From: Theocolax elegans
Taxonomy: Eukaryota > Arthropoda > Insecta > Hymenoptera > Cerocephalidae
DNA: 64,000 nt
Reading direction: 5' to 3'
Assembly (NCBI GenBank): GCA_026168455.1
Contig: CM047431.1
Location: 57,494,910-57,558,909, forward strand
This document shows, piece after piece, positions 60,050 to 64,000 of the stretch (positions are counted from its first letter, which is position 1; the number at the start of each line of letters is the position of its first letter). The position numbers were made by a program, and so were the translations under genes. The notes under the pieces are model-generated. The model saw only the letters and a program-made list of their open reading frames with translations, did no database searches and was not told where the DNA came from.

Positions 60050-63021
60050 TCCCTAATATATGTGATAAAGGTATTAAAGCTAAACTTAATAATTATATAT
60101 GAGAAATATCTACAGATACTTGATGTATATCTGTAAAGGATATATGTGATGTTGGTTAAATACATAAATATACAAAAGTAATAAGTAATAACAAATAAAG
60201 AAATAAATAAATAGATTTACGAAAAAAAAGAATATTAGCAAATAATGAAATATTAATCACAAATTCGGATAAATTTTTCTATAATAATCTTTTACAGTTA
60301 CTTGGTGAGTTATATTGACATTGATGGAAAGAGAGACGGGAAGGGGAATGCCACCTCATCCGAGATTTTCCGATGGAATTCATTACTACTCGACGATTTC
60401 AACTTCCCGACTATCTAGGAACGAGTTTTACTAAACAAATTTCGGTGGCACTTTACCTTTTCCTTGAGTTATGGATGGATGAAAATAGTTGAATCGAACG
60501 ATCCATTTAATAAGATTCACAACTCTACACTCAAGTTTACAAGCTTTGGGATATCTTTAATTTAAATACATTATTATGGATAATGTGCAAATAATAAAGG
60601 ACTTTCGTTGAGAGGGTTGATCGTTGCTGTTTGTGATTATATATAATAATTTTACAATTATCTCATTTAATATTGCTTCACCAAAATAACATATCGACCT
60701 GTTTTCATTCTGCGTTACATCGCTGAATAAATCTCGAAATAAATTCAGTATATCGTGTTCCTGTTTTGAGTTAATTTAGACCTGGCAAACATAGATTAAA
60801 ATTCAATCTTATTTCGACCTACGAACGTATTACTAAAAATAGTTACTATAAAAACATAATAAGTTAAAAATGAAATGGGTAATATGAACGAGACAAAACT
60901 GCAAGTTTCATCAAATGTTAAGGAAATTAGGCTAAAAAGTGTTTCGTCGCAACCCGTTCGCTAACAATTTTGATCATCTAATTCTATGCAGTTGACATTT
61001 GAAACGGGTATTTTCTTGATGTGATCACTGTATTTAACAATCTCCTGCATAAATGTAAATGATGCAGATTACACAATATTATTTAAATTAAGTGGATTTA
61101 ACAAGTAATTTGGTTGAAGGAAACGATAAAACCCACACGCAGGAGAGAAAATTTTATTTAGAAAGATACCTATAACGTGTTCTGGACAGAAAAACACGTA
61201 TATGTATGGGAGTACGGTTAATAATCATCAGTTTTACATAAAACTAAGGTTAAAATTTATAACTCTCGCATTTTACCATCGAAATTCATTAACTTAATTT
61301 TGATTTAACTAATCTCCTTGACGCGTTGACGGTGCGTTGATAAAAATAAAATATCTTAACCTATATACAAAAGGGAGTAGGTATTAGTACACAAGGATAA
61401 CGACGTTATTCAATAGCACGTAACGCACCGTACTTCCATATAGAATATCACACGCGTGTTTTCAATTGAAAGCCAGCAAATATAACGAGGAAAAGCTAGG
61501 ATTAACCCGTTTGATCCCGCGTTATATGCTCAAACCAACGATACTCAATCGGATAAATAAAGATCAAGAGATGCGTCGTGTAATTTATGTTAAAGTTATT
61601 AAAATAACGCAGACGAAATGTTACATTTATTTTATAATTTTGTATACTCATAATGTATTCGAAATGCATTTCATAAATTATAGCAGACATTTCACAAAGG
61701 TAAGGGTACATATAGGCGCATTATTAATTATATAATAATATTAAATTCGATGATAGCATTATAGGTATCGTTACGAGATGTATTTATATGTATAGAAAAT
61801 TTTCATTTATATATACCTGTTGGATGAAAGTTAAACTTGACGAGTATATAACTAGAACAAATAGAGACACTGTCAGAAGGAGGGAGTGAGGTACAGTAAA
61901 CGTTTTGGGTTTCGTTGAATCGGGTCCTCGCGACGAACGGGCGATCGAACGTCCATCCACAAATTTCGAGCAAGGGGTCAGGAGTCTCGAATCCACGTTT
62001 CCGGTTGTTCGAGGGTCACACGCTTCATTGTGGATTCGACTATATTCAAATATGCGGCAGCACCTCTTGGTTATCGAGACTTTTCTACAAGTCAAGATTA
62101 TTATTTGAATCTATATACATATATGTATTATTATAAAATTTCTTTTTATATTGATCGAATCACTCGAATTTTCAGTGATGGTCCTGTAGTAATATTTTTT
62201 GTTATGATATAAAGGCTTATTAACACTTGAGCGATTCATCTATTTCGAATAAGGAAACAAAATAACTAAAGCGTTGATTTTCCTAATTTAGAAATACATA
62301 TTTATATAATCTTGAATGAATAATCTTGACATATTCGGGCTAATAATTCGAAATGATGTTTCCGACAGGTTTTAAATTATTTAAATTTGAATAAAAAAAA
62401 TGGTTTCAATTCGTTGCATACATTTGGTAATTAATTTAATATATTTTGTAATATTGAAAAAGAAATATTTTTCGCTCTACAATATAAATTAGCATTAAAA
62501 TAAAAACATTCTTCAAAGTTTAAAACCTAAATTTAACATACCGACGTGAACAATATAATAGCTCCTCGAGTAGAAAAATCATCGTGAAGCTGACTAAAAA
62601 TTAATAACCACCTTATCAGACTGCAAAGATAGGCTCTAATGTGGCTCGTAACGGAGTACGATACAAGAAATATCGTAACACATTTAAAATTATGTATACC
62701 CGATAACTACCTGCCTATATATTCTACAATGCTTCATCATAAAAGTCAATTTAAAATTTACTGTAACTATTTTTACTCTTGGAAAAAAAAACAATAATTT
62801 ATTTCTTTTTATTATTTTATATTCTATAAATGAGCATTTTAATTATATGAAAGAAATTAATTAAATTAGGTTATGTAATTATTAGCAGAATTATCTATTA
62901 CAAATTCATTGAATTTATTGAAGTATAATCAATATAAAGAGACATAGATTTATTTCGTATTATTTGTACAAATCAATATTAAAAAATAATATTTAATGTC
63001 ATTTATCACTATACTCTCTAA
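60050..63021. other. AT-rich stretch with a mid-GC patch at 61.88-62.06 kb
   Basis: Bases 61880-62060 are GC-richer and open in two + frames (67 and 73 codons) and one minus frame (103 codons), without splice sites or recognisable protein. Nothing else is supported. Confidence 0.35.
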
Positions 63022-63388
63022 AAATGAATTAGTGAATATTCACTAACAAATTAGTGAATAATTACTAATTCAAATAGTTATAACTAGGTCACTAATGTTT
63101 AGTGAATAGCCACTAATTCAAATAGTGGAATATGCACTAATTCAATTAGTATAAAATACACTACAGCAATTAGTGAATAATCACTAATTCAAATAGCGGA
63201 TCCTAATGGATGTATACACTGCATAAATCCACTAAACCAATTAGTGAAAAATCACTAATTCAAATAGTAAATCCTAATGCCTTATTCTCTGCATTAACCC
63301 ACTAATCCAATTAGTGAAAAATCACTAATTTAAATATTGGTTTACAATAGACGTATTCAGTGCATTCATTCACTAAAGTAATTAGTTT
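63022..63388. repeat. Palindrome-rich tandem repeat, monomer about 71 bp
   Basis: Three monomers start at 63167, 63238 and 63308 with CAATTAGTGAA-AATCACT, followed by AATTCAAATAG, a (G/A)ATCCTAATG-like block, CTGCAT and CCACTAA, then a partial start at 63379. Each carries an ATTAGTGA/TCACTAAT palindrome. Shorter variants of the same words (CACTAATTCAAATAGTG) extend upstream to 63022. Confidence 0.8.
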
Positions 63389-64000
63389 AAAAAAAGTTTA
63401 AAAACTTTAAAAATCTCAAAAATATGGATATATTTTTAATTTATTATTTGTTTTAGTAATTATACATATATAATGTTATACACATATCTATACATATATA
63501 ATTTCTAATTATGTAGTAAACGATTTTGCAAAAACTAAAATTATTTTTTTCACCTAAATAATATTCTGTTCTGAGGTTTCTAATACAATTTAGCATACAT
63601 GACTACTCACATTTTATTAAATAATTATTGATTCTAAATAATTATTAACTTTGCAATTATTACTAATAATCTAATGTGGAATCTATTATCTAATAGTTCG
63701 ATAGCGCAAAAACGAAAATTATTGTTTTGTTCATCCAATTATATATTGAAATTTCTAAAAGAGTTTATCATACTTGACTACTTGCCTGTTAATAATAACA
63801 ATTAGGCAAAATACTTATTAACTTTACAACTCTAAGTAAAAAATTATTATGCCAATTATTAATGCGCTCACTATGTCGAAATGAAAAAAGCAATTTTACA
63901 GTATAGATACAATAGGTACTGCGCAGTTACAAATGTAAATATACATCATATTGCACATAACTGATTTTAAAGATATATAATTTAAATTTATAATCTATAT
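63389..64000. other. AT-rich end of window
   Basis: Nothing recognised beyond AT-rich words. Confidence 0.4.

Noticed and set aside
63022..63388. CRISPR-like array
   Set aside because: Spacers are themselves related and the repeats are degenerate palindromes in a eukaryotic context.

Overview
The window reads as non-coding DNA from an insect nuclear genome. It is AT-rich (roughly one third G+C by eye), CpG is not depleted, microsatellites are frequent, and small terminal-inverted-repeat elements are everywhere. These traits fit Hymenoptera (ant, bee or wasp), but this is an inference without a search. There is no operon-like gene packing and no long open reading frame with recognisable domains. 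I cannot name any protein-coding gene.

The best gene evidence is three exon-like islands on the + strand. Bases 1-834 are a CpG-rich block ending in a good splice donor (A|GTAAGT). Bases 28501-28723 are a CpG-rich block between a clean acceptor and donor, with stops in all three frames. Both look like 5' untranslated exons of a gene with very long introns, although I cannot show they belong to the same gene. Bases 39092-39263 are an open, coding-like block between acceptor and donor whose product I do not recognise. GC-rich islands without repeats lie near 8.7-8.95, 37.1-37.6, 46.2-46.6, 50.8-51.3 and 52.98-53.1 kb. They may be regulatory; the 51.2 kb one holds a CTCF-like motif.

Most of the remaining structure is mobile-element derived. 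There are two full-length SINEs whose heads resemble 5S rRNA (18781-19216 minus, 35536-35963 plus), each with target-site duplications. One sits in one copy of a tandem duplication while the other copy keeps the empty site (37008-37025). A tRNA-headed SINE with a poly(A) tail and target-site duplication lies at 58748-59198. Four elements are flanked by TTAA (12547-13698, 16903-17246, 19744-20198, 57882-58319). Three small palindromic elements begin CACGG-like and are flanked by TA, two elements begin CCCTGGT(A/G)G, and several others have long inverted arms. Two very long hairpins stand out: 44745-45887 (arms about 450 bp) and 48523-49264 (arms about 350 bp, nearly identical).

The interval 31434-37078 is a nested cluster. 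A unit of about 1.31 kb is present twice almost identically. A second unit of about 0.95 kb is present twice at roughly 1% divergence, and around both lie pieces of an interspersed AT-rich family ending in a small perfect palindrome. Other members of that family lie at 23968-24686 and 55370-55913. A decayed coding region of unknown origin lies on the minus strand at about 56310-57050, and a palindrome-rich 71-bp tandem repeat lies at 63022-63388.
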